NCBI RefSeq assembly: GCF_958450345.1 | Contig: NC_088782.1 | Location: forward strand, 3,109,501 to 3,173,500 | DNA from: Calliphora vicina | Lineage: Eukaryota > Arthropoda > Insecta > Diptera > Calliphoridae | Length of the DNA: 64,000 bases | Direction: 5' to 3' | Shown here: positions 35,189 through 46,173 of the stretch, in pieces | Layout: the number at the start of each line of letters is the position of its first letter | Position numbering within the stretch: the first letter of the stretch is position 1 | Program-made: the position numbers and the translations under genes | Notes under the pieces: generated by a model | Told to the model about the DNA's origin: nothing | The model's input: the letters and a program-made list of their open reading frames with translations, nothing else | Database searches by the model: none

Positions 35189-37008
35189 CTTTCGTCTTTA
35201 TTGGGTTGTGGGTAAAGTTCAACTATTCGACCAGTCGAATAACTTTTTGGAACAACAATTTGTATTTCGCTTGCGAAACGTGAATGAAAAAAATACACTC
35301 AGAAAAAACATGGTTACGACATGGTTATGCCATGGTAGGTAGCGTTTGGAAATCATACATAATTTTTATCAATAACTCGATCAATTGACCCACGCACATA
35401 ACTTCAATATTTAAGTAACTCCCAAAATAAAGAACGTTTGGAATAGAATAGAATATTATGGGGGCTTAAAAAGACGAAGACGAATTGTATTGGAAAATGT
35501 GTGTGTGATGTGTGTGATTGTAATTTTTGTTGTTTTTGATGGCATTTAAAATTGTCGTCATTCATACGTTTCTGTTTGTTAGTTTGACTGACTATCTGTA
35601 ACTCTGACGGTGACTGTTTAGTTGGCTGGTTTGGTTTGGTTTGGTTTGGTTTGGTTGGTTGGATGGATGGATGGTTTGTTTGGGCTGATTGTATGTGACA
35701 CTCGGTTCTGTACGGGGCTGACTTTTTACTTGTTTTGTGTCTTTAGCTCATTGTTGTTTTATTGTGCTGTGTACAAAATTCAGTTGCGTAAAGTCAATGC
35801 TCCTTCTGTGGAAGCACGTAGCAGTATTTTTTTATTTTTGTGCTTCGTCTTCATATTGTATATGAACAGCTAAATGACAAACGTTTCAAATAGGGTTTTG
35901 TGTGTGTCTCTTTTTCATTTTTTTTTTTGAATTTTTTTATTTTTTATATTTTTAGTATTTTTGAGCTGTGTTGTACTACTGTGTACAGTGTACAAAAAAC
36001 ACATGGTAGGAATGTTTCCAGCCAACGCTTTCATATCATAATGTACTCATCATTGTCATTGTCGTTGTTGACGTCGCCGTCGTTGTTGTTATTGTTGCTG
36101 TTGTCGTCATCACCACCACCAGCACCACCATCGTCGTCGTCATCTTTGTTTGGTTCAGTCAAAACCAGCAAAACGTTCTCTAGTTAGTTATAAAACGCAT
36201 ATAGCTGCGTTATATACGGTAGATCACGTTTGGCGAAGGCTTCCGGTCGATGTACATTCAAACATCAGCAGAGCTATAAACACCAACAATTCCCAACTAC
36301 GAATGAATTGTACATCAGAACTCCAGCTTATTGTTGGTGTTGTTGTTGTTGTGAAATACAAATCAGCGGTCATTGGAAGAATTCTATTCTATAGTCGGTC
36401 GCCCCCTACGTCCCATGCCACTATTAATTGTACGACTACGACGAGTATGTATCAAAAAAGGCACGTTATTTTAAGAGGTTTTTATTTTTTCCATTTTTTA
36501 TACTTTATTTTCGTTTTTAAACCTGCCAAAAGCAGTAAAAACTGTTTGTGTGTGTTTTGTTTAAGGTACAAGTATATTCCTAAAACTCCCATACGACAAA
36601 TGTCACCAACTTTATACAGAAACGTATTAAGGCTAAATTACGTGATTTCGAGAATGTACAACATCATCAAACAGTAACATTTAGTTTGGCTGACTAACCG
36701 TGGTAGCGAAGAGAAATATAAATACGCCGGATGAAGGAGTACATTAAATCAATAGTTTAAAATTGTTTGAAAATATTCTTTAAAAATGGTATTCAAATTA
36801 TGACGCTACCTCTGTAAAAGTATGATTTGAGGCTCTAATTCAGTTGCTTATATTCTGCTATATTTCATTACAAGTTATAAATCCATATAATGTCATTGCA
36901 ACACACATCTACTGTTGTTAAAAGATATTTACTGAAAAAATCTATGCATTTTTGGCCGAGTGACATTCGCGTCATTCCGAAATGAAATTCCGATTACCAA
37001 ACACAAAG
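35189..37008. other. Unique island with microsatellites
   Basis: An M1-type end fragment ('acactcagaaaaaacatgg', 35294-35340) starts the stretch. It then holds (GGTTT)n followed by (GGAT)n at 35625-35672, a GT run near 35505, and mixed trinucleotide repeats (GTT, GTC, CAC, CGT) at 36050-36145. It has a higher GC share than its surroundings. No host gene is supported, though one long open frame is listed separately. Confidence 0.45.
36150..36677 (+). other. 175-codon open frame, unrecognised
   Basis: The frame follows the trinucleotide repeats. The deduced product has no domain I recognise. It includes a V-rich run (VGVVVVV) from a GTT repeat and a hydrophobic FYFFHFLYFIFVF stretch from T-rich DNA, both typical of translated non-coding sequence. 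It is long for this base composition, so I list it rather than discard it. No splice or translation-start evidence. Most likely not a gene. Confidence 0.15.
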
Positions 37009-37345
37009 AAAAAATATGGTTGTGTGCATCATAAACTATAATAATATGATCTTAAATAACCATTATTTAGTCCGTGTTGTAATTATATAAATGGTTCAAG
37101 GATCATATTATAATAGTAGCACAACTATAATATGATTACTCACAACCATGTTATGATTACACCTCAACTATAATATGGTTATGTAAAAACAATATATTAT
37201 GGTTGTAGCATAATCATATAATGTTTGACCCATATTGTCGTTCAGATCAAACATATTACCTCAACCATTATAGGGTATTATGATTGCAACTCAACCATAC
37301 TATGATCATTATTAAACTTATTAGGTGATACAATCATTTTATGAT
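37009..37345. mobile_element. M1-related MITE, right end lost
   Basis: It begins ACACAAAGAAAAAATATGG, as M1 does, and continues with repeated 'accataatatg'/'catattatagt'-type units. The right terminus is missing; the sequence runs into the Helitron helicase relic near 37379. Non-coding. Confidence 0.6.
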
Positions 37346-37378
37346 TGAAGCTATGTCAATTTATGATAGACGGCTATG

Positions 37379-38283
37379 TCAATTGAATTGGAAGTCATTG
37401 GAAATCAGCGGTATGCGTGGAATCAGTACGTCTTCGCTTTTTGGCGCATTTAAGTTGCGGAGAAGCATTATCGGTGATCCAATCTTCAATGTTAATACTT
37501 GTGATGCCATTCCGGCTGGTTCCAATTCAAAAATTCAGTAGGATAATTGACTGTTTGTTCTTCGTTCACTACTGTGTCAATCGATTTGTATTTCATTGTT
37601 TCGCCAATTGAAGTTGCTCATGAAATTGCACCAGAAGGGTCTTGCAGCGTGATTTTTTTAGACTCGGCTCACAAGGGAATAAACATTTCAAGCATCTGCG
37701 GGCATTGATCGAGGAATAACAGGCAAATTTTGGCGGAAGTCACCAGCAAGAAGAATCAGAGCGCCTCCCATCACTTGGTAGTTTCCTCGAAAATCACGGT
37801 TGTTTCCTCGAAGTCGAGCGCTTCGAGCAATTTATTATGTGTCATTGTGCATTCATCCATCCGTTTTGGAGTCCATACTAGGGTTCCTAATTTCCCGGAC
37901 TTTTTCATTTCCCGGGAGGAAATAAAAAAAGATGTTCATTGTTAGGGGCACTAATAATTCTTTTAAGAACATACAATTTCAATTTGAGTCATTCTTAATG
38001 ATCAAATTGATCTGCTGTGGCTGGTTTAGTGACAAAAATTCGTTAATTTCAACCGTAATGCTTCTTCGCCAACAGACTATCTGTTGCTAGTTCCGAAAAA
38101 AGTATTGGTATAATGTAATCATTCGATTAGCAATAAATTTGGCCATTATAAAAAATCAGAATATTGCAAATGTAAGAAGAAAACGTACATATAAAGAATT
38201 TCCTGAAAAATCCCGATAAAAATGTCCCGAAAATTTCTTAAAAAATAATCCCGAGAACCCTAGTCCATACGGAACAAACATCC
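37379..38283 (-). pseudogene. Helitron PIF1-like helicase relic
   Basis: The minus strand reads, in order: DECTMTHNKLLEALD (Walker B region, about 37856-37812); MGGALILLAGDFRQNLPVIP (about 37770-37712); YKSIDTVVNEEQTVNYPTEF (about 37590-37530); LEPAGMASQVLTLKIGSPI; MLLRNLN; and VLIPRIPLISNDFQFN (to 37379). This is the order in the helicase half of Helitron Rep-helicase proteins. Missing are the Walker A part, the Rep domain, the stretch between GDFRQ and the C-terminal half, the CNGTRL segment, and the final SQG motif. Frameshifts and stops are present. A hAT MITE (37879-38262) splits it, and family B head sequence lies directly upstream on the same strand. Confidence 0.85.
37879..38262. mobile_element. 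hAT-type MITE (384 bp) inside the Helitron relic
   Basis: It starts TAGGGTTCCTAATTTCCCGG and ends with inverted TAGGGTTCTCGGGATTAT. It is flanked by a perfect 8-bp repeat GTCCATAC at 37871-37878 and 38263-38270. The 'tttcccggactttttcattt' stretch near the left end is identical to the right end of the 15141 element on the other strand. Same family as 15141 and 33780; no coding capacity. Confidence 0.85.
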
Positions 38284-38718
38284 ATTTTTATCGAGACAAT
38301 CGGGCCTCAAATGGCTGAGATATAAGGAAAAAACCAGGACATCCTCAATGATCTATATCTGGATTACTAAGTCATTAATATAGAAAATATGGATATCCAA
38401 TAATATATATTTCAAAGACCTTTGCAACGGCGTATATAATAAAGTAAGTGGGACCTAAAATGGGTCAAAATCGAGAAAATTATTTTTTACCCCAATTTTT
38501 TTTCACCAAAAAATTTTTTTCTTATAAATTTTTTTTATAAATAAATTTAAAAATATTAAAAAAATGTTAAAAAAAAAATTAGTCATACAATTTTTTTGCT
38601 AAAAAATTAAAAAAAAAATTTTGAAATTTTTTTTAAATAAAATAAAAAAATATTTATGTTAAAGTATAATTTGTTAAAGGGTATATAGGATTCGGAACAG
38701 CCGAATATAGCTCTCTTG
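38283..38718 (-). mobile_element. Family B repeat, head half only
   Basis: On the minus strand the head (GAGAGC, CGGCTGTTCCGAA hairpin) lies at 38718-38690. Then come the A/T block and 'ggctgagatataagg'-type sequence. It stops after 'cgattgtctcgataaaaa' at about 38283, where the helicase relic starts on the same strand. The tail half and core are absent. Confidence 0.75.
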
Positions 38719-39831
38719 TTATATATACATAAAAATTCTGATTCAAGTTAATAAATATTAGAATTTAGTACTATGAGCTGTAAAGCCGTGTTCCGATAGG
38801 ACATTTTTATGGTGGCTGGGTAAAATATGGGAACGATTGACTCAGAAGTATATACTGGGTGGTGTAGAATATAAGAATGTTGCTAATATTTTAAACAATG
38901 AATATTCTTATTTTTTTACTATTGTACAACAAATGTTTTCCTTGTGTCTTAGAAAAAACTTAACATTTTTTTGAAGCAATACACACACTTACTAGTGTAG
39001 AACACTCTTACAACAATTTTAATTGTAAAATTTCCCTAGACAATTGTCAAATAGACCACAATAATGATTGCCAGTCACCTCAAACCATTTACACTACAAT
39101 TTACAAATACAACGATCTCTAACAAGGTGCCAAATGTCCTCGGTTAGTTAAAAATTACTGCAACAACAGCAACAAAAAGTTGCCCCCTTTTTGAACTTTT
39201 ATTACACCACACATCGTAAAATAACGGTAACATACGAGCAAATACACACTCACACACACCCAATCACTCGTTTAACGAACAACATGCAAAAATCATATGT
39301 ACAACAACCACAACGAAACCCAAACATATACACATGTAGTTGGGGACTTTTACATGTGTGTGTAATGAGTATTTAAAGTACAAAGGGTTAAAAATACGTT
39401 ACGCATCTGCCTACGGAAAATTATTTAGCTCCCAAAAGGGCTGTTTAGTGAGCCACACCAACCAACCAACCAAATTTATCAGCAGAGATAAAACTGGAAA
39501 AATTAGGACTAAAATAAAAGACAGCAACAACAACAATTGCAATTTTATGACCATAGAGTATGTGTAAAATTGTCAGGGTACAACATTAAACCATAATGCC
39601 AAAATTTAGATAGAGCTGTGTCTATAAGTTGGTAGGAAAAGTTATTTCGGATAATGAACAACTATTTGTCCTTCTTAATTTGCCGGAAAATAGTTTTGTA
39701 ATTCTTAATGGGAAGTTATATAAAGATCAGAAATGTTTTTAAATCAAATTAGTCATTATAACAAGAGATCAAGGCAAGTCAACAATTGTCGCTCGATGTA
39801 AAGGCTCTAAAATATATTAAATCACAAGATA
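38719..39831. other. No gene; unique sequence
   Basis: CAA/CA-rich sequence at 39150-39320 and 39440-39540. Short overlapping frames have no recognisable pattern. Confidence 0.4.
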
Positions 39832-40460
39832 ACAAATAAGAGAGCAATATTCGTCTGTGCCGAATCTTATATACCCTTCACCAAATTATACTTTAAAATA
39901 CAAATTTTAAATATTTTTAGGCCGGGTAACTTATAAAAATTTTAAACATAGTTAAGCTTAAACAATGTTTAAATAATTTTTTTTGTATGAAAAAATATAT
40001 TTGAACATTGATTATGCCTTAACTATGTTTAAAATTTTTATAGTTACCCGGTCTTAGATAAACAAAATTTAACAAAAATAAATTTTTTTCAAAATTTTAT
40101 AAAAAAATATTTTTTTTTTATTTTTTTTTTAAATTTTTTTTTAAAAATTTATTAGTGAAAAAATGTATGTCAAACTAATTTTTTCGGTAAAAAAATATTT
40201 TTTCCGATTTTGACCCATTGTTGCAATGGACTTTGAAATATCTATCATTAGATATCCAGACTGTCTATATTAATGACTTAGTAATCCAGAAATAGGCCAA
40301 AAATCGAGGTTGTCCCGGCTTTTTTTATATATTAGCCATTTGTGGGCCGATTTTCTCGATTTTAAATAGCAACCGATGTATTGATATATCAATCATGTTT
40401 GTGAGTTATTTGGGGGCTACGGAAAGTTGATTTCAATATACAGACGGACATGGCTATATC
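39832..40460 (+). mobile_element. Family B repeat, 3' truncated, carrying a small MITE
   Basis: The head 'aagagagcaatattcg' with its hairpin, the A/T block and 'gggggctacggaaagttgat' are present. The copy breaks off inside the core after 'gacatggctatatcg', lacking the tail. A 134-bp hairpin MITE sits at 39920-40053 where other copies read 'tttttaggtaaacaaaat' without a break. Confidence 0.75.
39920..40053. mobile_element. Tourist-like hairpin MITE (134 bp, TTA duplication)
   Basis: Ends GGCCGGGTAACTTATAAAAA and inverted GACCGGGTAACTATAAAAA; the arms pair for about 35 bases ('ttttaaacatagttaag'). It is flanked by TTA at 39917-39919 and 40054-40056. A TTA target and GGCC-type ends fit PIF/Harbinger (Tourist-like) MITEs. 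No second copy was noticed in the window. Confidence 0.75.
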
Positions 40461-41419
40461 GTATAAAAACAAACATAATAAATTGTGTGTTAGTAGTTTC
40501 AATTCTGAATAACTGGCTTTTAGTTGACTACTTCTGTTAGCATCATAGCAGGCGTCTATGCAACATCTACGTTGACCAATAATTGGTGGATACCTCGGAA
40601 TGAATAGTTTCACATGCAATGTTGATTAACTGGGAAAGGAGTGATCACTTAACCCAAATTCATTTCGCACTTTACAAGTTGATGAGTCAGAGGAAATTAT
40701 ATGGAAACAGTTGGAGCAATGAACTCCAAAATACAATGACATATCTTGGTTGTAGCATAGCTTCTTGTCGACTCTGCTCAAATATATAGAGAGAAAAAGT
40801 GATTGATATCAAAGTAAAGTAAAGATAATGAATAATTTAGAAGCATGATACAATTGAATCCTAAATAGATCGATATTTCCGTCAGTTGAAGGATCGATGA
40901 CTCATAAATCTGTTATGCAGACATAGGCTACAGCGGAAGTCATGAGAGACAAAAAAATCCCCCGGGTTCATTAAGACACTACCGGGCGAATACCACGTCC
41001 GTTATGGATCCTAAATGACATTCTTATCTTCTTTTATACCCCTCAGTGACGTGAAGATACGCATTTTCAAGGTATATTCTTTTTACTATTCGTACTATTC
41101 GTGAGGCTTCAAGCACCAGGGATTTTGGTGTCAAAAAGTAAATTTTTCAAACACTTAATTTCAAAAATCAAATGATGCAGTTTTGTAGATAAATGGTTAA
41201 AGATGAAATGTAAACTGATAGTTTTAAGATTTTTTTTTTTAAATTGAAGTAAAGTCCATGCAAGGGTGTTAAGCAAAAACTTACTTATATTTTCAAGCAA
41301 TGCAGTGGTTTATTTATGTATAATTTTCCTAATAATACCATTTAACTTTAACATATTTGAAAAATATAGCATTTCTCCATTAATACAAAAAAAAATTATG
41401 GGGATATCATAAACCGTTA
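40461..41419. other. No gene; unique sequence
   Basis: No recognised repeat family. It has slightly more GC than its surroundings at 40900-41040. The 76-codon minus frame at 40389-40619 begins in the family B core and is not a gene. Confidence 0.35.
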
Positions 41420-41960
41420 TTTTTGATTTTCCATGGAGAAAAAAATGTTGCCCCACTTTCCCCCAAGCTGTTTTTATAATAAAATGAAAGGTGGGATTGT
41501 CTTGTTTCGATTATAAGAAAAAATAGTTTTCGGAAGTTTTCGGAACAGGATGAAAACTTAAAATTTTTGTCGAATAATAAACGAAATATCAAAAAAATTC
41601 TTATCTATGTATGGGTTTCGTGGGCGGTGGGCGTGATCGATTTAATTGAAACTCGGTATGCGTTCCTTTTTTGTATCAATAAATGTATGTACCAAATTTC
41701 TAGACTTTTGCTTGGATATAAACAATTTTATGCGAAAAAATCAATTTGGATTGTATGGGCAGTGGGCGTTGGGCGTGGTCGATTTTGATAAAATTTAATT
41801 TTTTTCTTAATTTGGTCAATATAATTATCGGTAATTTCAGCGCTCTACGACCACTCCTTATAATTTTTGCAAAAAAATGTAAGGAGCCATCCCTCTGTGC
41901 GACCCATAGGATCTTATGTGCAGCCCTAAACTTCATCATACCAGATTCAGGCTACCCATG
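41420..41960. repeat. Repeat with duplicated GTGGGCG block
   Basis: The block 'tgtatgggtttcgtgggcgg..gggcgtgatcgattt' at about 41606-41645 recurs as 'tgtatgggcagtgggcg..gggcgtggtcgatttt' at 41753-41788, with related sequence between. Similar GGGCGTGG blocks occur in other fly interspersed repeats from memory. Non-coding. Family not identified. Confidence 0.4.
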
Positions 41961-44095
41961 AAGCCAATTATCCTGTTTGATGAAAAAACCACTACATCCA
42001 CTGGGGCCATTACAAAATTTGCACTGTTTTATCTAAAGGTACAATTCCTTAACCTATAAAACTTAACTTCAGTCTGTTCATTTATTTCATTATTTTAACA
42101 TTACCATTCCTTCATATTTAACATGTCCTTTACAATTTCCACATTATACGATATAAAACCGAAATTTATTTTTCATCCACCCAATACAAATGCATAAAAT
42201 ATCAGCGTAAGAGACAATTTATTTTTGATTACAGTGAAAAGTAAAAAAAAAAAATATCTAAATAAAAGATATAAAACACTTTAAGGCAAAGGTTTAACAA
42301 CTTTTACTTACAACTTAAAGTTTTAAAAAATAAAAATTTTACATCTATTTTTACCCTGGCAACATTTTGAACTAACAATTCCGCATAATGATAAGAAAAT
42401 GTCTTAGACATAAACAAAATCCACTGATGAACTTTTCTTATCCCTGGCAAAATGATAAGAACAAAAAAATAGAAAAAAACATCAACTACTATTCACGAGC
42501 TGTCAAATACAAAAAATCTGTAAAAAGAAAACAGCAGAGTTTTGTGTAAAAATCCCCAACAAATTAAACTCTCATTTATCATTTTCTAAAAACAACAACA
42601 AATAAAGTTTATTTTATTTTCTTTTAGTTGGCACTTTTCCTTTCATTTCAGGCATTCATACACTTCCACTTAGTGTTCAGGTAATTTTAGAAAGAAAAAA
42701 AAAAAAATTTCCATATTTTTGCTTAAATAACAGCGAGACGGAATGCATGAAAAACTTTATGGCTTTAAAATATTTTTTACTCGTTGTTTTTATTTGTTAC
42801 TAAAGTACATAAACCTGACCTATAACAATTTCTTTTTTTTTCGCTTTTTTGTGAATTTATTTTATTATTTATAAAATGCTACAAGTGTCTGTGGTATAAA
42901 ATTTTTGTATTTTTTTTATTTATTTTTTTGTACAAACTTCCATAAGTCAAATTCAAAAATTATGCAAAATTATTTAAATTTAATGATGGCGTCGTTACTA
43001 CATACACTCACACACACTTACACATACAAACAAAAAAGCATTGAGACAGACATCCAGCCAGACATCGAATATGTACTCGTTATATGTAATGCAAACGTTT
43101 TCAGAATAATTCTATGAAATAATATGAAAAAAAAACTTTTGTTTTGTTGTAAAAAAAGAGAACTGATTTTGAAAATACAAAATCTACCGGAAATGAGCAA
43201 CAATATTATTTGTATCGTCTGTGTAATAGGTTTTTTACAAAGCTAGCTGCCATTTATGAAAATAATTTTCGGCTTCCGTCTTCACTCATACATCCATAGA
43301 GTTGCCTATTTTATGCTCTTTTTCTATCAACTTAAAGTTATGAAATTGTCAGTCATTTGAATCATTAAGTTAAGGTTATAGATTTTTGTTTTATTTAACT
43401 TCTGACAATTGTGGACCATCGAATTGGAGAGTTTGCCCCATCGTTTAGGAGGTATTCCCGTTTTGGGTCACTATAGAAATGTTGAAAAATGTATAAAAAG
43501 AGAGATAGGCGGGTAGAATTCGCCATAAATGGCTGAATTTTGAATTTGTTATTTTTAGTTTTATCGTCAAATATTACCGCCAAAATATTGTTCCTGACAC
43601 ATTTACACCGACACAAGCTCACAATAAAATGTGAGTGTTTAATTTCAACACAATCATTTGCACCATTTATTATTTTATTTTCGCTTCTCTTTTTATGCAG
43701 ACTAAGTTGCCACAACACCAGACACTCAAACACCACAGTGTATTGTAGCTGGCGCATTAAATTTAAACTTTTTTTTCGTTTGTGGAAGTATTATAATACA
43801 GAAAAAGCAAAATGTTAAAAAACAAAAAGAAAGAAAACTGAAAAAAGTGCTTACATATTTTAGCATTTTTTACATCGATTTTTGCATAATTTTTTCAAGG
43901 TCACATGGTGTAATGCATACATTAGCATATTCACATACACATTCGCATTCTACATACTTATACTTTATATATTGTATAATATATAATAAAGTAAGTGATA
44001 TATAAACATATAAAATGTATAGTACACCCTGTAACAATTTTAATATTTTTTTCATACCCATGATATTTATGTGAAAGTACAGATCATATATGAGT
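41961..44095. other. No gene; unique island
   Basis: Oligo-A/T tracts and CA-rich pieces (42998-43030). A 120-codon minus frame (43395-43757) and a 92-codon plus frame (43540-43818) overlap on opposite strands. Neither has a recognisable pattern and they cannot both be real; I call neither. Confidence 0.4.
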
Positions 44096-44307
44096 CCATT
44101 AGTTCAAAAGTGGTGTAACCCCAAACTATTTATTTAGTGGTATATTCAACTTACAACACCAAAAAAAAATTTCAGCTCCATCTGCTTTTGAATACCAAAA
44201 GGTAGATTACCACAATTTTTATTGATATTGGTAAAGTAAGGACTGTATGAAACACCAGAACAACAACCAAATAAAAATTATTGGTTACACCACTTTTGCG
44301 CTGATGG
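44096..44307. mobile_element. Short MITE with CCATYAGYNCAAAAGTGG ends
   Basis: The left end reads CCATTAGTTCAAAAGTGGTG followed by TAACC. The right end is its inverted copy with three differences (CCATCAGCGCAAAAGTGGTG). It is about 212 bp, non-coding, and AT-rich inside. No clear target duplication, so the superfamily is undecided. Confidence 0.65.
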
Positions 44308-44342
44308 CCTAATACGTACTCAGTGTTTCTTCATCGGGTCTA

Positions 44343-46173
44343 ATGTCCTTCTCACCCACAGTTTGGTGAACATTAATAAAAAAAATCATCCTGAAAAATT
44401 TTAGGTAAATCGGTTGGGGTTAGGCACGTCTTAAGCCCTCTAAAGTTTTGAGATGCATTTACAAGGGGAAAAATGCATTTTTTTCAGTTTGTGTAAAAAT
44501 TTTGCCATTAAAAAATTACTTTTGCAATTTAATTTAAAAGAATTGAAATGTGTACGTAATTCTCGTTCTAATGAGATATAAACAACAGAAATTGGTCAAA
44601 AAATGTTAAAGTTATTAAAAATTCGCCAGGCCATTAACGTGTCTCAGGCAACTAGAACAAGAAATGTAGGAACAAAATTAACATATTTTGATATATATTA
44701 AAATAAAAGCTCACTTTTACTTAAAATATATTCATATTTACTTGTATATGAGTTTTTGTCTTCGTAGGATATCGCTAACCTATTCGCCGGTATGACCAAA
44801 AAAATAAAAATTTTTTAACGGCAGTTTCAAAACTCCATTTTAAAATTTTTAAAAATTTTGTTAAACAAATTTCAGAATTTTTCAATCATCTCACTTGGAA
44901 TTATTGAGAATATAATAGGGAATAAAAATGTGAAAAAAATTATGAAAATATCTCTTATAGTTTTTCTGTAACTGCGATTTAATTTTTTGAAATTTTCGAG
45001 AAAAACTAATTATTTGGCCATTTTTTGGCGAATGAGCTATATTTCCTTACTGTTATGAATTTTAAGTAAATTTAAAAAAATATTATAGTCCAGATAATTC
45101 TAAATATACTCTGAAAATTTTACTAAAATTGGAAAACGCCAAACCTTAAATCGTAAAGGTCAAAAGTCAAATTTTTCAATATTTGGAATTTCTCTTTGAA
45201 AGATAGCGAAATGTTGTATATTTTTGGGCCGATTTTGATGAAACTTAACAAAACTATAGCACAAAGCCTAGTATTTACAAAAAAGCAGAAAAATTAAAAT
45301 TAACCCTATATAGCAGTTGGGATTAAAATGACCCCTAATTTCTAAAACCATAAAAAAATCATGATTTGGGGTCATTTTAACCCCCAGTGCTCTTAAGGGT
45401 TAATTTCCATTTTTGTGCTGTTATTGTAAATACTAGACTTTATGTTATATTTTTCTTACGTTTCATCAAAATCGTCCCAAAAATATACAACATTTCGCTA
45501 TCTTTCCATTACAAATTCCAAATATTGAAGAATTTGACCTTTGACCTTCACGATTTAAGGGATTAACGTTTTCCGATTTTAGGAAAACTTTCAGACTATA
45601 TTTAGAATTACCTGAAATATAATATTCTGAACAGATTTCACTTAAAATTAATAACAGTAAGGCAATTGGGCTTATTCGTCAAAATATTGCCAAAAAATTA
45701 GTTTTTCTCGAAAATTTCAAAATTTAAATCGCAGGCACGGAAAAACTATAAGAGATATTTTCATAATTTTTTCACATTTTTATTCCCTATTATATTCTTA
45801 ATAAATCCCAATGAGATGATCAAAAAATTCTGAAATTTTTTTAACAAAATTTTTAAAAATTTGAAAATGGAGTTTTGAAACTGCCGTTAATGGCCTGGTG
45901 ATTTTTTAATAACTTTAACATTTTTAAATCAATTTTTGTCTCTTGTATCTTATTTGAACGACAATTACGTACACATTTCTTAATGGCAAAAATTTAAAAA
46001 AAAATGAATTTTTTCCCCTTGTAAATGCACCTCAAAACTAAATCGAAAGTCGGCATGGGTTGACCTTCTTAGAACAAGCTAAAATTTTTTTGGTGGTATT
46101 TTAGGTCATTACAAAAGTTTTCAGAGGGTACCGTTTCAACATTTCAAAAAATTTAATTCTAAGGGACACCCCA
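44343..46173. repeat. Large foldback element, ~1.8 kb
   Basis: Two long inverted arms meet near 45340-45400, where 'aaaatgacccc' and 'ggggtcatttt' pair. Left and right arms match over most of 44447-45335 and 45395-46045, for example 'gatagcgaaatgttgtatat', 'tctcgaaaatttcaaaattt', 'tctcttatagtttttc' and 'ttttaatcccaa'-type blocks. The right arm lacks about 180 bp present at 44640-44810. The right end reads inverted TTGGGGTGTCCCTTA, close to the TAGGGTGGCCCTTA end of 32498, which it also matches internally. The left end is decayed. No transposase. Confidence 0.8.

Noticed and set aside
35900..36187. Ser/Pro/Leu-rich open frame
   Set aside because: It is the translation of T-rich DNA and trinucleotide microsatellites, not a protein.
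43395..43818. Overlapping long frames on both strands
   Set aside because: They overlap on opposite strands, share no motif with known proteins, and cannot both be coding.
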